A stretch of DNA of 11,687 bases from Methanobrevibacter sp. (GCA_021442885.1 JABUVA010000009.1:1-11687); one strand, 5' to 3'; shown: positions 1 to 6,145, numbered from the stretch's first letter. Notes: generated by a model from the letters alone, not told the origin. Translations and numbers: made by a program.

Positions 1-86
1 ATCTTGATTTAATAAATCTTTTTAAAAAACACCAATCAAAAGTTAATGTTAAATTTAAAAATAGAGAACCTTTAAAAAAAATATGA
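1..86 (+). CDS. Possible C-terminal end of a truncated plus-strand gene
   Basis: Frame 3 is open from base 3 to the TGA at 84-86 and encodes 27 residues, lysine- and asparagine-rich, ending REPLKKI. There is no start codon context, so if real it is the tail of a gene that begins outside the window. Support is indirect: this frame alone is open, the other two plus frames stop within 12 bases, and the hairpin at 83-101 begins exactly at its stop and is followed by T residues on this strand. I do not recognise the family. An open frame of 27 codons in such AT-rich DNA can also occur by chance. Confidence 0.3.
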   Translation, partial: LDLINLFKKHQSKVNVKFKNREPLKKI

Positions 87-101
87 GAGTTAATCTCTCA
101 T
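83..101. terminator. Hairpin with T-tracts on both sides (bidirectional terminator)
   Basis: A perfect 7-bp stem (ATGAGAG at 83-89 with CTCTCAT at 95-101) closes a 5-base loop. On the minus strand it is followed by ATTTTTTT, and on the plus strand by TTTT. The rubredoxin stop codon (90-92) lies in the loop and the putative plus-strand stop (84-86) in the stem. This fits termination of the rubredoxin cluster and possibly of a convergent gene. Archaeal termination depends mainly on the T-tract, so the role of the stem is inferred. Confidence 0.6.
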
Positions 102-248
102 TTTTCTAAAAGATGTTTTTGGAGCCCTACATAATGGGCATTTGAAAGAGTCTTTTAAATCTTCAAAAGCTGCGCCTTTTTTATAACCAGGAGCACCTAC
201 TCTTGGGTCATAAACATAGCCACATTTTCTACATCTCCATCTTTCCAT
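90..248 (-). CDS. rub: Rubredoxin (basic variant), third gene of the cluster
   Basis: This 52-residue protein has the rubredoxin iron knuckles: CRKCGYVYDP with C6 and C9, and CPLC with C37 and C40. The four cysteines should hold one Fe(SCys)4 centre for one-electron transfer in the cytoplasm, for example to rubrerythrin or flavodiiron-type oxygen and peroxide scavengers. The FEDL segment is also conserved. Oddities: the second knuckle is CPLCR rather than CPxCG, the linker between YDP and FEDL is two residues shorter than in its neighbours, and by my count there are 14 Lys/Arg against 6 Asp/Glu, whereas rubredoxins are usually acidic. The start ATG follows GGTGAT at good distance. It lies downstream of two other rubredoxin genes on the same strand. 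Confidence in the family is high; the partner is unknown. Confidence 0.9.
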   Translation of the reverse strand: MERWRCRKCGYVYDPRVGAPGYKKGAAFEDLKDSFKCPLCRAPKTSFRKMRD

Positions 249-257
249 AATATCACC

Positions 258-301
258 AAAAATAAAATAAAATAAAATAAAAAAATTATTAAAATAAAAA
301 A
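258..301 (-). terminator. T-rich tract with TTTTA pentanucleotide repeats between two rubredoxins
   Basis: Read on the minus strand, the spacer after the second rubredoxin begins with TTTTTTA, then has a run of seven T, then about four tandem copies of TTTTA (roughly 259-283). There is no convincing stem. Oligo-T tracts are the main intrinsic termination signal in archaea, so partial termination between the two rubredoxin genes is plausible. The ribosome binding site of the next gene follows directly. The repeat could also be a slippage-prone microsatellite without function. Confidence 0.45.
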
Positions 302-460
302 TTATTGTTCAATGAATTGTGCTTTTGGAATACCACATAATGGACATACCCAGTCATCAGGTAAGTCTTCAAATGCAGTACCTGCTTCAATACCGCTTGC
401 AGCATCTCCATTAGCAGGATCATAAACATATCCACATACAGAACATACATATTTTGCCAT
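302..460 (-). CDS. rub: Rubredoxin (typical, acidic), second gene of the cluster
   Basis: The gene encodes a 52-residue rubredoxin with knuckles [10 protein letters not shown] (C6, C9) and CPLCGIPK (C39, C42), and the conserved GIEAG and FEDLPDDW segments between them. It is the most canonical of the three copies, with 8 acidic against 2 basic residues. It should act as a small cytoplasmic one-electron carrier with a single Fe(SCys)4 site, commonly serving oxidative stress enzymes in methanogens; the actual partner is not encoded here. The ATG is preceded by GAGGTGA at suitable distance. It lies 49 bases after the first rubredoxin gene and 53 bases before the third. All aromatic and glycine positions of the fold appear intact. 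Confidence 0.95.
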   Translation of the reverse strand: MAKYVCSVCGYVYDPANGDAASGIEAGTAFEDLPDDWVCPLCGIPKAQFIEQ

Positions 461-472
461 TATTTCACCTCT

Positions 473-520
473 TTTATGGTATTTTTATAAATATAAACTT
501 AATATTACTTTATGGTATTT
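473..520. repeat. 12-bp direct repeat TTTATGGTATTT
   Basis: The sequence TTTATGGTATTT occurs at 473-484 and again at 509-520, offset by 36 bases. On the minus strand one copy forms the last codons and stop of the first rubredoxin (AAATACCATAA), and the other sits just before the ribosome binding site of the second. It may be a relic of the duplication that made the cluster, or a repeated protein-binding site. Confidence 0.4.
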
Positions 521-671
521 CTTTAAACATATCTTTAGAAGCACTACACATTGGGCACTTGTAAGAGTCTGGGAGATCTTCAAATTTAATACCTGGTTCA
601 ATACCCTCATCAGGTTCTCCTTTTTCACTATCATATACATATCCACAAAGTATACATTTCCATCTACTCAT
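510..671 (-). CDS. rub: Rubredoxin, first gene of the cluster
   Basis: This 53-residue rubredoxin has knuckles CILCGYVYDS (C6, C9) and CPMCSASK (C39, C42), with GIEPG and FEDLPDSY conserved between them. The second knuckle ends in Ser instead of the usual Gly. The protein is mildly acidic (11 acidic, 7 basic residues). It should bind one iron in an Fe(SCys)4 site and carry single electrons in the cytoplasm. The ATG follows AGGTGA by a good spacing. It is the promoter-proximal copy, with about 110 bases of AT-rich spacer upstream, so the three genes could be transcribed together from here. The neighbouring acyltransferase gene points the same way but has no evident functional link. Confidence 0.95.
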   Translation of the reverse strand: MSRWKCILCGYVYDSEKGEPDEGIEPGIKFEDLPDSYKCPMCSASKDMFKEIP

Positions 672-716
672 TTTAATTCACCTATATTTAATCTATTATA
701 ACAATATAAATAAATA

Positions 717-727
717 CCTATATATAG
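717..727 (-). promoter_or_regulatory. Candidate TATA box for the rubredoxin cluster
   Basis: CTATATATAGG on the minus strand lies about 45-55 bases before the first rubredoxin ATG. Transcription about 25 bases downstream would give a short leader (near 697) that still carries the AGGTGA site. The CTATATATAG core is a perfect palindrome, so orientation is set only by the gene. In DNA this AT-rich other TATA-like sites exist nearby. Confidence 0.35.
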
Positions 728-780
728 TTTAGCTATATTCAAACAAAATTTATATTAAAATTTATTTTTAATTAATAAAG

Positions 781-1404
781 TTAAAACATATTTGGAACTT
801 TAAGATGATTAGGTAAAGGTTTAATTTTAGCAGGAGTACCAATGGCTAAATAAAAAGGAGGTACACTATGAGTTACAATAGCACCTGCAGCTACAATAGC
901 TCCTTCACAAATCTCAATATCAGATAAAAAAGTAGTGTTTCCACCAATTGAAGCTCCTCTTCTTATTTTTGGACCTTGTAAGTCATAGTTTACACGAACA
1001 GGATACTTATCATTTGTAAAACATGCGCAAGGACCTATAAATACATTATCTTCAATTATGGAATTTGTAGGAATATATACATTAGATTGGATACTTACAT
1101 TATCTCCAATAACAACATCCCCTTCAATTACAGTGTTTGTTCCAATTAACACATCATCTCCAATGTTAGTATTTTCTCTAATAACTACATTATGGCCTGT
1201 TTTAAAATTATCACCAATAACCACATCATTATAAATAATAGAATTAGAACGGATTACAAAATTATTACCTATAACTGGTGGTTTTGATCCTTGTTTGTAA
1301 TTAACACCAAACTTGATATTTTCAGAGGGATGAAATGCAGGAACTCTATAATTATTATTCCTAACTTCTCTATTTTCATCAACTTTTCCTAAAAATTTCA
1401 CCAT
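781..1404 (-). CDS. Hexapeptide-repeat acyltransferase, WlbB/WbpD-like
   Basis: The 207-residue protein is built almost wholly of left-handed beta-helix hexapeptide repeats, such as [28 protein letters not shown]. Near residue 130 it has [10 protein letters not shown], close to the NDRYPR motif of the WlbB/WbpD family, which N-acetylates UDP-diamino-glucuronate sugars from acetyl-CoA. A trimeric cytoplasmic sugar N- or O-acetyltransferase for surface glycans is therefore likely. The C-terminal GAIV...[13 protein letters not shown] is the usual end of the fold. The start is ATG at 1404, with AGGTG 8 bases before it; an in-frame GTG at 1413 overlaps that site and is unlikely. It stands alone, without glycan biosynthesis neighbours, and is divergent from the PP-loop gene. 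The substrate is not determinable here. Confidence 0.8.
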   Translation of the reverse strand: MVKFLGKVDENREVRNNNYRVPAFHPSENIKFGVNYKQGSKPPVIGNNFVIRSNSIIYNDVVIGDNFKTGHNVVIRENTNIGDDVLIGTNTVIEGDVVIGDNVSIQSNVYIPTNSIIEDNVFIGPCACFTNDKYPVRVNYDLQGPKIRRGASIGGNTTFLSDIEICEGAIVAAGAIVTHSVPPFYLAIGTPAKIKPLPNHLKVPNMF

Positions 1405-1496
1405 AAAAAACACACCTATTATATTATTAGAACCATAACCTAATGTATAATAATATGAAAATAATATTGTATAAACTTTACTACTTATTGTTGAAT

Positions 1497-2519
1497 ATGG
1501 TGAAAAAATTGTATTCTAAAAAATATATTTTAAATGAAATAAACTTAATTAGAGACCAGATAGGCCATGAAAAAGCAAAAATAAATATTAAAGATATTTT
1601 TTTTGATGATGATGAACTTTGGATTATAACTGAAGACCGTCCAGATAAATCAGCAATTATTGGAAAAGGAGGATGGGTTGTTGGAAAGTTACGTGAAAAA
1701 ACAAAAATTAATAAAATCCATGTAGAAAGTTATGGTGATTATCTCTTAAAAAAATATAAATTAGAACTCTCAGAAAAAACACTTAATGAATTTGGAATGA
1801 ATATAAAGGGAATTAATGAGCTTAAAAAAATAATTATTCAAAAACTTGAAAAACTATATCAATTTGACATTCACAGATATATGATGAGTCAAGATATTAT
1901 TGAAAGTGATAGTCATGATGCAGTTGTTGCAACTTCCGGTGGCGTAGATAGTAGTTTTTCACTAATACTTGCAAAAAAATTAGGGTTTAATCCAATATCT
2001 GTAACAGTTGATCCAGGAACAATTATCCTACCAAATCAATTTAGAATAAATATTGAAAATATAACAAAACAACTAAATGTAGAACATCACTATATTGAAA
2101 TTGACTCTAGTGACATAATAAAAGAAGCACTAAATGGTAAAATCCACCCCTGTGGAAGATGTTCCAAAAATATAGAAAAAACAATAAATGAATATGCTCA
2201 AGAAAACAACATTCCAATTGTAATTTATGGAGATATGTTATCAACAGGAACACAATGTCTTACAAAACAAACAGAAAGCATAACAAGACTAAATCTTCCA
2301 GCCAGTTTAGCTATGGGAAAACAAGAAATAAAAAAAATAATAAATTTATATGATTTAAAAGAATTTGAAGGGTTTGGATGCCCCTTACTTTATCAAACAC
2401 ATAAAAAATATCCTCATTTTAAAAAATATTCAATACAAAGAATATTAAGAGAAACACGCTCATCTGCATTAGAAGCAGGAGAAGCATTAGACTTAATATG
2501 GAGTTTTTATAAAACTTGA
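1497..2519 (+). CDS. KH-domain PP-loop ATPase, probable RNA/tRNA sulfur-transfer enzyme
   Basis: From this start the protein has 340 residues. An N-terminal part of about 120 residues contains a KH-like RNA-binding motif, [12 protein letters not shown] (GxxG loop at residues 56-59), followed by a PP-loop ATP pyrophosphatase domain with SGGVDSS (147-153), TVDPG, a PCGRC pair (C219, C222), YGD and a further GCP cysteine near 295. PP-loop enzymes adenylate a substrate; those with CxxC cysteines often insert sulfur into tRNA (TtcA, TtuA and ThiI classes). The KH domain would take the place of the THUMP or zinc modules of those families. This supports an RNA thiolation role by inference only. The frame is open back to ATG 1443, but those 18 residues are Tyr/Leu-rich, have no ribosome binding site, and overlap the likely divergent promoter. 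No start has a clear site, so the start is uncertain. Confidence 0.8.
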   Translation: MVKKLYSKKYILNEINLIRDQIGHEKAKINIKDIFFDDDELWIITEDRPDKSAIIGKGGWVVGKLREKTKINKIHVESYGDYLLKKYKLELSEKTLNEFGMNIKGINELKKIIIQKLEKLYQFDIHRYMMSQDIIESDSHDAVVATSGGVDSSFSLILAKKLGFNPISVTVDPGTIILPNQFRINIENITKQLNVEHHYIEIDSSDIIKEALNGKIHPCGRCSKNIEKTINEYAQENNIPIVIYGDMLSTGTQCLTKQTESITRLNLPASLAMGKQEIKKIINLYDLKEFEGFGCPLLYQTHKKYPHFKKYSIQRILRETRSSALEAGEALDLIWSFYKT

Positions 2520-2531
2520 TATCTATATCAA
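2516..2531 (+). other. Short inverted repeat over the PP-loop gene stop codon
   Basis: TTGATAT at 2516-2522 and ATATCAA at 2525-2531 can form a small hairpin. The TGA stop (2517-2519) is inside the left arm. No T-tract follows, so it is not a standard terminator; it may stabilise the 3' end or be chance. Confidence 0.35.
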
Positions 2532-2537
2532 ATAAAC

Positions 2538-2552
2538 AAAAGCTTAAATAAT
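2538..2552 (+). promoter_or_regulatory. Candidate promoter of the zinc-ribbon gene
   Basis: AAAGCTTAAATAATA fits an archaeal purine-rich BRE followed by a TATA-like box. Initiation about 25 bases downstream would leave a short leader with the AAAGGTGAT ribosome binding site of the zinc-ribbon gene. The call rests on position and composition only. Confidence 0.3.
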
Positions 2553-2588
2553 ATAAGAAAATATAAATAAGAAAAAAGGTGATAGGCT

Positions 2589-2783
2589 ATGTTATTTAAA
2601 ATGTGTCCTAAATGTGGCTCAAATAATGTGAAATGGATTATTCCTCAAAACTGGTCAACATGGAAATGTTATAGATGTGGTTATATCGGACCAATTATTG
2701 AAGGAAACAAAGAAATGTCAGAAGAAATAGAAGAAAACTATATAGAAGAACTTAAAAAAGAAAAAAAAGAGGAAAAGGACTAA
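2589..2783 (+). CDS. Small zinc-ribbon protein with charged tail
   Basis: This 64-residue protein begins with a compact zinc ribbon: CPKCG (C6, C9) and CYRCGY (C27, C30), the two knuckles separated by a Trp-rich strand. A highly charged helix-prone tail of about 25 residues follows, made almost entirely of Glu and Lys, so the mean charge is strongly mixed. Such proteins commonly bind nucleic acid or a protein partner; I do not recognise a specific family or function. The ATG is preceded by AAAGGTGAT, a strong site. It lies 69 bases after the PP-loop ATPase and may share its transcript or use its own promoter. Its last codons overlap the 3' end of argH by 4 bases in convergent orientation. Confidence 0.75.
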   Translation: MLFKMCPKCGSNNVKWIIPQNWSTWKCYRCGYIGPIIEGNKEMSEEIEENYIEELKKEKKEEKD

Positions 2784-2797
2784 ATTCCTTTTTTCTC
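2769..2797. terminator. Bidirectional hairpin terminator at the zinc-ribbon/argH convergence
   Basis: AAAAGGA (2773-2779) pairs with TCCTTTT (2786-2792) around a 6-base loop, and GAG (2769-2771) with CTC (2795-2797) extends it past a small internal loop. Both stop codons, TAA on the plus strand and TAG on the minus strand, overlap in the loop. On the minus strand an eight-T run follows, interrupted once and continued by six T; on the plus strand the T-run is part of the stem. It probably ends both transcripts. Confidence 0.65.
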
Positions 2798-4198
2798 ATA
2801 CTCTTTATTTAAAAAATCATTAATATTGCTCATTGCAACTTTAACCATATCTGGAGAAGGACCACCAGGTACAGTTCTCATTTTAATATTATCTAAAGGA
2901 TTAAGAGCTTTTTGAACTAAAACATCATCTAGATTAAGTTCATCAAACCCTAATTCAATAGCTATATTATCAATATAATTAGAAGTAATATTCTCCTCTG
3001 ATAAATCATTAGCTATTGCATCATTAACAATTCTACCAACAATCTGATGAGCAGTTCTAAATGGAATTCCTTTTTCACGAACCATAATATCTGCAAGATC
3101 AGTAGCTGTTGCAAAGTTTTTACCAGCTAACTCTAAACATCTCTCTTTATTAAACTCAACAGATAAAAGCATTTTAGTTACAATACTTAAAGTAGATTCT
3201 CCAACTTCAACAGCATTCCATAAATGAGGAGTAATTTCTTGTAAATCTTTATTATAAGTATATGGAATAGCTTTTAAAATACTTAAAATAGTAACTAATT
3301 CACCAGTTATAACAGTTGATTTGGCACGTGCAAGTTCAGCAATATCAGGATTTTTCTTTTGAGGCATAATAGAAGATGTAGATGAATATTCATCAGCGAT
3401 TTCAACAATGCCAAATTCATTAGTACTCCATAAAATAAGTTCTTCACAAATTTTAGATAAAGTAGTACATAAACAAGACAAATCAAACACTGTTTCAACT
3501 ATAAAATCTCTTGCTGATACACCATCCATAGAATTCTCAAGATAACCATCAAAACCAAGTAATTTAGTTGTTAAATCTCTGTTAATAGGAAAACTAGTAG
3601 TAGTCATAGCTGCAGAACCTAATGGATTTAAGTTAACTCTTTTATAAGTGTCTTCAAAACGTTCATAATCTCTTTTTAGAGATTGGACATATGCCATTAA
3701 ATGATGAGCAACTGTAATAGGTTGTGCATGTTGAAGATGAGTATAACCAATAAAAACAGTTTCTAAATGTTTTTTTGCAAATTCAACAATACCTTCAATG
3801 AAATTTAATATACCAATTTGGATATCTATTATTTTTTCACGTAAAACAAGTCTAATATCAGTAGCTACTTGATCATTTCTTGATTTAGCAGTATGCATAA
3901 ATCCAGCTTCAGGACCTACAACTTCAGTCACATAATTTTCAATAGCCATGTGTATATCTTCAACAGAAGGATCAAAAACTAATACATCAATTCCTTCTTC
4001 CTTAAGTTTATCTAAAGCTTCTAAAATTTTATCAGCAGTATTTTCATCAATGATTTTTTCATGTTTAAGCATTGAAGTATGAGCAAAATTAGTTTTAATA
4101 TCTGCTTCAAAAATAATTTTATCAAATTCTAAAGATGAGTTATATTCAGCAGCTTCATCAGTCATGCCTTTTTTAAGTCTACCATCCCTTATAGCCAC
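2780..4198 (-). CDS. argH: Argininosuccinate lyase
   Basis: The enzyme cleaves argininosuccinate to arginine and fumarate, the last step of arginine synthesis, as a cytoplasmic homotetramer of the fumarase/aspartase superfamily. The 472-residue length is normal. Visible conserved regions are the N-terminal TAKSRNDQ (about 103-110), THLQHAQP with the catalytic-site histidine (about 153-160), and the family signature [11 protein letters not shown] (from about 275), whose serine is the catalytic base; GGPSP near the C-terminus is also typical. The start is taken as GTG at 4198, with AGGTGG five bases before it; the upstream in-frame GTG at 4207 overlaps that site. It lies 43 bases after rps27ae, beyond a hairpin and T-tract, so it may have its own promoter or depend on read-through. 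Its 3' end overlaps the convergent zinc-ribbon gene. Confidence 0.97.
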   Translation of the reverse strand: MAIRDGRLKKGMTDEAAEYNSSLEFDKIIFEADIKTNFAHTSMLKHEKIIDENTADKILEALDKLKEEGIDVLVFDPSVEDIHMAIENYVTEVVGPEAGFMHTAKSRNDQVATDIRLVLREKIIDIQIGILNFIEGIVEFAKKHLETVFIGYTHLQHAQPITVAHHLMAYVQSLKRDYERFEDTYKRVNLNPLGSAAMTTTSFPINRDLTTKLLGFDGYLENSMDGVSARDFIVETVFDLSCLCTTLSKICEELILWSTNEFGIVEIADEYSSTSSIMPQKKNPDIAELARAKSTVITGELVTILSILKAIPYTYNKDLQEITPHLWNAVEVGESTLSIVTKMLLSVEFNKERCLELAGKNFATATDLADIMVREKGIPFRTAHQIVGRIVNDAIANDLSEENITSNYIDNIAIELGFDELNLDDVLVQKALNPLDNIKMRTVPGGPSPDMVKVAMSNINDFLNKEYEKKGI

Positions 4199-4228
4199 AA
4201 AAACCACCTTTTAAAAAAAGTAAATATA

Positions 4229-4253
4229 AAAAAAGATTAATTTAATCTTTTTT
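4229..4253 (-). terminator. 10-bp hairpin with T-tract at the end of rps27ae
   Basis: AAAAAAGATT (4229-4238) and AATCTTTTTT (4244-4253) form a perfect 10-bp stem with a 5-base loop. On the minus strand the 3' arm ends in seven T. The rps27ae stop codon (4242-4244) straddles loop and stem. It is a good candidate terminator or attenuator between the ribosomal protein block and argH. Confidence 0.55.
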
Positions 4254-4394
4254 CATTTCAGTATAACCACATTTACCACAAGCGTACCTATCACCATGGT
4301 CAGCCATAAATACACCATTAGAACAACGTGGACAAATAGGATTTTTTCTTTCTAATTTATCTCCATCTACTTTGTAAAGACTAGATACTTTCAT
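4242..4394 (-). CDS. rps27ae: 30S ribosomal protein eS31 (S27ae)
   Basis: This 50-residue protein carries the S27ae zinc finger: CPRC (C21, C24) and CGKC (C39, C42), with NPICPRC and DRYACGKCGYTE matching the family well. It binds zinc and sits on the head of the small ribosomal subunit. In eukaryotes the homologue is made as a ubiquitin fusion; the archaeal form, as here, lacks ubiquitin. The length matches the archaeal family. The ATG follows AAGGAGAT at good spacing. It is 16 bases after rps24e, its usual archaeal neighbour. Confidence 0.95.
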   Translation of the reverse strand: MKVSSLYKVDGDKLERKNPICPRCSNGVFMADHGDRYACGKCGYTEMKKD

Positions 4395-4410
4395 TTTAAA
4401 ATCTCCTTAT

Positions 4411-4728
4411 TTATTCTTCACTTTCTTCATCTTCAGCTGGTTCTGCTGATGGTTCAGTGTTTTTAGCAATAATAAACTCTCTTTCGATGTATTTTAAATC
4501 TCCAGGAGTTGCATAAATTTTTGCATATCCTAATGCTTTAGGTTCACCATAATGAGGTTGAACATTATCAACAATTACTAAATCTTTTTTGGTGTTTAAT
4601 AAAGCAACTAATTTAGATTTAATATCTAAAACTTTAGGAGTAGATTCCCCATCATATTCAACATAAAATTTAATTTCTTTTCTGTTAAAAACTTTATTTT
4701 CTTTTTCTTCAATAATATTAATTTCCAT
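4411..4728 (-). CDS. rps24e: 30S ribosomal protein eS24
   Basis: The 105-residue protein matches S24e: an opening beta strand with NPLLNRKE-like NKVFNRKEIKFYVEYDGESTP, then the YGEPKALGYAKIYATPGDLKYIERE segment typical of the family. It is a small-subunit protein of archaea and eukaryotes. The C-terminal 20 residues are a low-complexity Glu/Pro/Ala tail, which is often variable between species. The ATG is preceded by GAGGT. It sits 10 bases after the dephospho-CoA kinase gene and directly before rps27ae, so all are likely on one transcript. Confidence 0.96.
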   Translation of the reverse strand: MEINIIEEKENKVFNRKEIKFYVEYDGESTPKVLDIKSKLVALLNTKKDLVIVDNVQPHYGEPKALGYAKIYATPGDLKYIEREFIIAKNTEPSAEPAEDEESEE

Positions 4729-4738
4729 ATTTAAACCT

Positions 4739-5248
4739 CTATTCTTTTATAAAACCGTTTAAAAGCTCTTCAGCTTTTATTTTTAAATCATTAACATTTA
4801 AAACAACTAATCCCTCATTTGGTTGTCCATATAAAACAACAGTAGAATCAGGAGCTATTAAAATACAAGGAAGAACTGCAAGATCTTCTTCCCCATCTAC
4901 AATTATTAACTGATTATCACCATTTTCAGCTAATTCTATAGACTGTTCTATGGTTTCCCATAGATTTTCAGTAATAGTTCCTGGCGGATTTTTTGCTCTT
5001 AAAATATTCTTGATTATTAAACTATCATGAGTATGACTTTTTCTTTGAATTAAATTATCAATAATTCCAACATTTGGAAGAATATCATTATCAATAAGAT
5101 TTTTGAAGGTTTCATCACCAACAGAAATTAAAAATTCAGCAGAATTTATCCTATCAATAGCCTCTTCAAATTTAGGATATAATTCGCCTAAAGGCTTTTT
5201 AAGCTCTAATATAACCTCTTTATTTAATTCTGGGTCTAAACGATACAA
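4739..5248 (-). CDS. GTP-dependent dephospho-CoA kinase (DUF359 family)
   Basis: The 169-residue protein belongs to the archaeal DUF359/UPF0218 family, whose Thermococcus member was shown to phosphorylate dephospho-CoA with GTP, the last step of coenzyme A synthesis. It is unrelated to bacterial CoaE. Visible conserved stretches are LKKPLGELYP near the N-terminus, ISVGDETFKNL (about 41-51), PNVGIIDNLIQRK (about 58-70), NPPGTIT and VDGEEDLAVLP, with YGQPNEGLV towards the end. The start is TTG at 5248, supported by GAGGT six bases upstream and by the family's usual MYRL-type opening. It is 13 bases after spt4 and 10 bases before rps24e; this placement among transcription and ribosome genes is common in Euryarchaeota. 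Confidence 0.9.
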   Translation of the reverse strand: MYRLDPELNKEVILELKKPLGELYPKFEEAIDRINSAEFLISVGDETFKNLIDNDILPNVGIIDNLIQRKSHTHDSLIIKNILRAKNPPGTITENLWETIEQSIELAENGDNQLIIVDGEEDLAVLPCILIAPDSTVVLYGQPNEGLVVLNVNDLKIKAEELLNGFIKE

Positions 5249-5261
5249 AATAAAACCTCAA

Positions 5262-5438
5262 CTATCTTACAATTAAACAGTATTCACCTGGAAGCTCAAT
5301 GTTTAATTCCTTAGCTAAATCAGAAGCTTCAGGATCTGTTATGATTAAAAGTCCACTCCAATTATCAGAAGTTGGAACATTACAAATCTCACAAGTATCT
5401 GCATTAGTTAATCTTTTACATTGTGTACAAGCTTTCAT
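5262..5438 (-). CDS. spt4: Transcription elongation factor Spt4 (RNA polymerase subunit E'')
   Basis: This 58-residue protein has the Spt4 zinc finger, KACTQC (C4, C7) and CEIC (C16, C19), then the core segment [24 protein letters not shown] and a final GEYCLIVR, all characteristic. Spt4 pairs with Spt5 (NusG-like) and binds the RNA polymerase clamp to aid processive elongation; Spt5 is not encoded here. The length is normal for archaea. Its ATG overlaps the rpoE stop as ATGA (5435-5438), so translation of the two is probably coupled. This pair is a standard archaeal arrangement. Confidence 0.96.
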   Translation of the reverse strand: MKACTQCKRLTNADTCEICNVPTSDNWSGLLIITDPEASDLAKELNIELPGEYCLIVR

Positions 5439-6001
5439 TTTTTACCCTTCTTACTTTTTTCTTTAGCTTGTTCAATCCAATCAAATTTACCTAAACCATT
5501 TTGTCTCATAGTAAGACCAATTTTAGTATTTTTAGTTGAATTATCTTTAAGACTGATAGCTACAATTCTAGATCTAACTAAATCTCCTTCACCAAGAGTT
5601 TTATTAGATTCACTAGCGCTAAGAGTTCCTCCTCTAGGGTCATAATTAATGAAGTCATCAGTAACTTGAGATACATGAACTAAACCATCCATAGGTCCAA
5701 TTCTTACAAAAGCACCGAATTCAGCTATTTCAAGAACTTCACCATCAATTATTTCTTGTTGTTCTGGTTTAAAGAAAACTGCATTGAACACAACGTCATG
5801 GTATGAAGCCCCATCACCCATTATGAGTTTACCTTCCCCAATTTCATCAATATCATTAACACAAATAAGCAAACCTAATTTTTTATCTAAACGACCACTA
5901 TAAGTGTTGTTTAAAGTTTGGAGAGCTACTTCTTCAAGAGGATCTTCAAATCTGTAAGGTGGAATTCTTACAGTATCCTCAATTTTTGTCATGTAATACA
6001 A
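5435..6001 (-). CDS. rpoE: DNA-directed RNA polymerase subunit Rpo7 (E')
   Basis: The 188-residue protein is the archaeal Rpb7 homologue, which forms the stalk of RNA polymerase with Rpo4 and helps promoter opening and contacts nascent RNA. The N-terminal tip domain (about 1-80) contains [15 protein letters not shown] and GDGASYH; an S1/OB domain (about 82-165) contains [18 protein letters not shown] and ends with KIGLTMRQ. A lysine-rich tail follows. The start is TTG at 6001: GAGGG lies at correct distance, and MYY- matches the MYK-type opening of the family, while the ATG three codons later is too far from the site. It is first in its operon, after a 144-base spacer holding the terminator of the upstream block. 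Confidence 0.96.
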   Translation of the reverse strand: MYYMTKIEDTVRIPPYRFEDPLEEVALQTLNNTYSGRLDKKLGLLICVNDIDEIGEGKLIMGDGASYHDVVFNAVFFKPEQQEIIDGEVLEIAEFGAFVRIGPMDGLVHVSQVTDDFINYDPRGGTLSASESNKTLGEGDLVRSRIVAISLKDNSTKNTKIGLTMRQNGLGKFDWIEQAKEKSKKGKK

Positions 6002-6029
6002 AATAATCCCTCTTAATCGTATTTATTTT

Positions 6030-6068
6030 TATTATATACATCTAAAGATTTAACATATTATATTTAAG
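6030..6068 (-). promoter_or_regulatory. Candidate promoter region of the rpoE operon
   Basis: On the minus strand this region holds two TATA-like stretches, TTAAATATAATATG (about 6054-6067) and TGTATATAAT (6031-6040). The first would start transcription near 6036 and leave a leader with the ribosome binding site; the second would start at the site itself. Position between a terminator hairpin and the first gene of an operon supports a promoter here, but which box is used is not decided. Confidence 0.4.
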
Positions 6069-6082
6069 ATTTTTATACACAT

Positions 6083-6122
6083 TAAAAAGTGTTCAAATCT
6101 CTAAAAGATATAAATGAACACT
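6083..6122 (-). terminator. Hairpin terminator after the PIN gene
   Basis: AGTGTTCA (6088-6095) pairs with TGAACACT (6115-6122), 8 bp, and inside it ATCT (6097-6100) pairs with AGAT (6106-6109). On the minus strand the structure ends in a five-T run and AAT. It lies 24 bases beyond the PIN gene stop and ahead of the rpoE promoter region, which marks the end of the rpl7ae-to-PIN block. Confidence 0.6.
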
Positions 6123-6145
6123 AATTTATAATTTTAATATGTTTA

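Noticed and set aside
1405..1413. GTG start three codons upstream for the acyltransferase
   Set aside because: This GTG overlaps the AGGTG ribosome binding site that is correctly spaced for the ATG at 1404.
3307..3498. 63-codon minus-strand frame within argH
   Set aside because: It is an out-of-frame shadow of argH with a low-complexity Leu-rich product.
4199..4207. GTG start at 4207 for argH
   Set aside because: It lies within the AGGTGG ribosome binding site; the next in-frame GTG at 4198 is correctly spaced from it.
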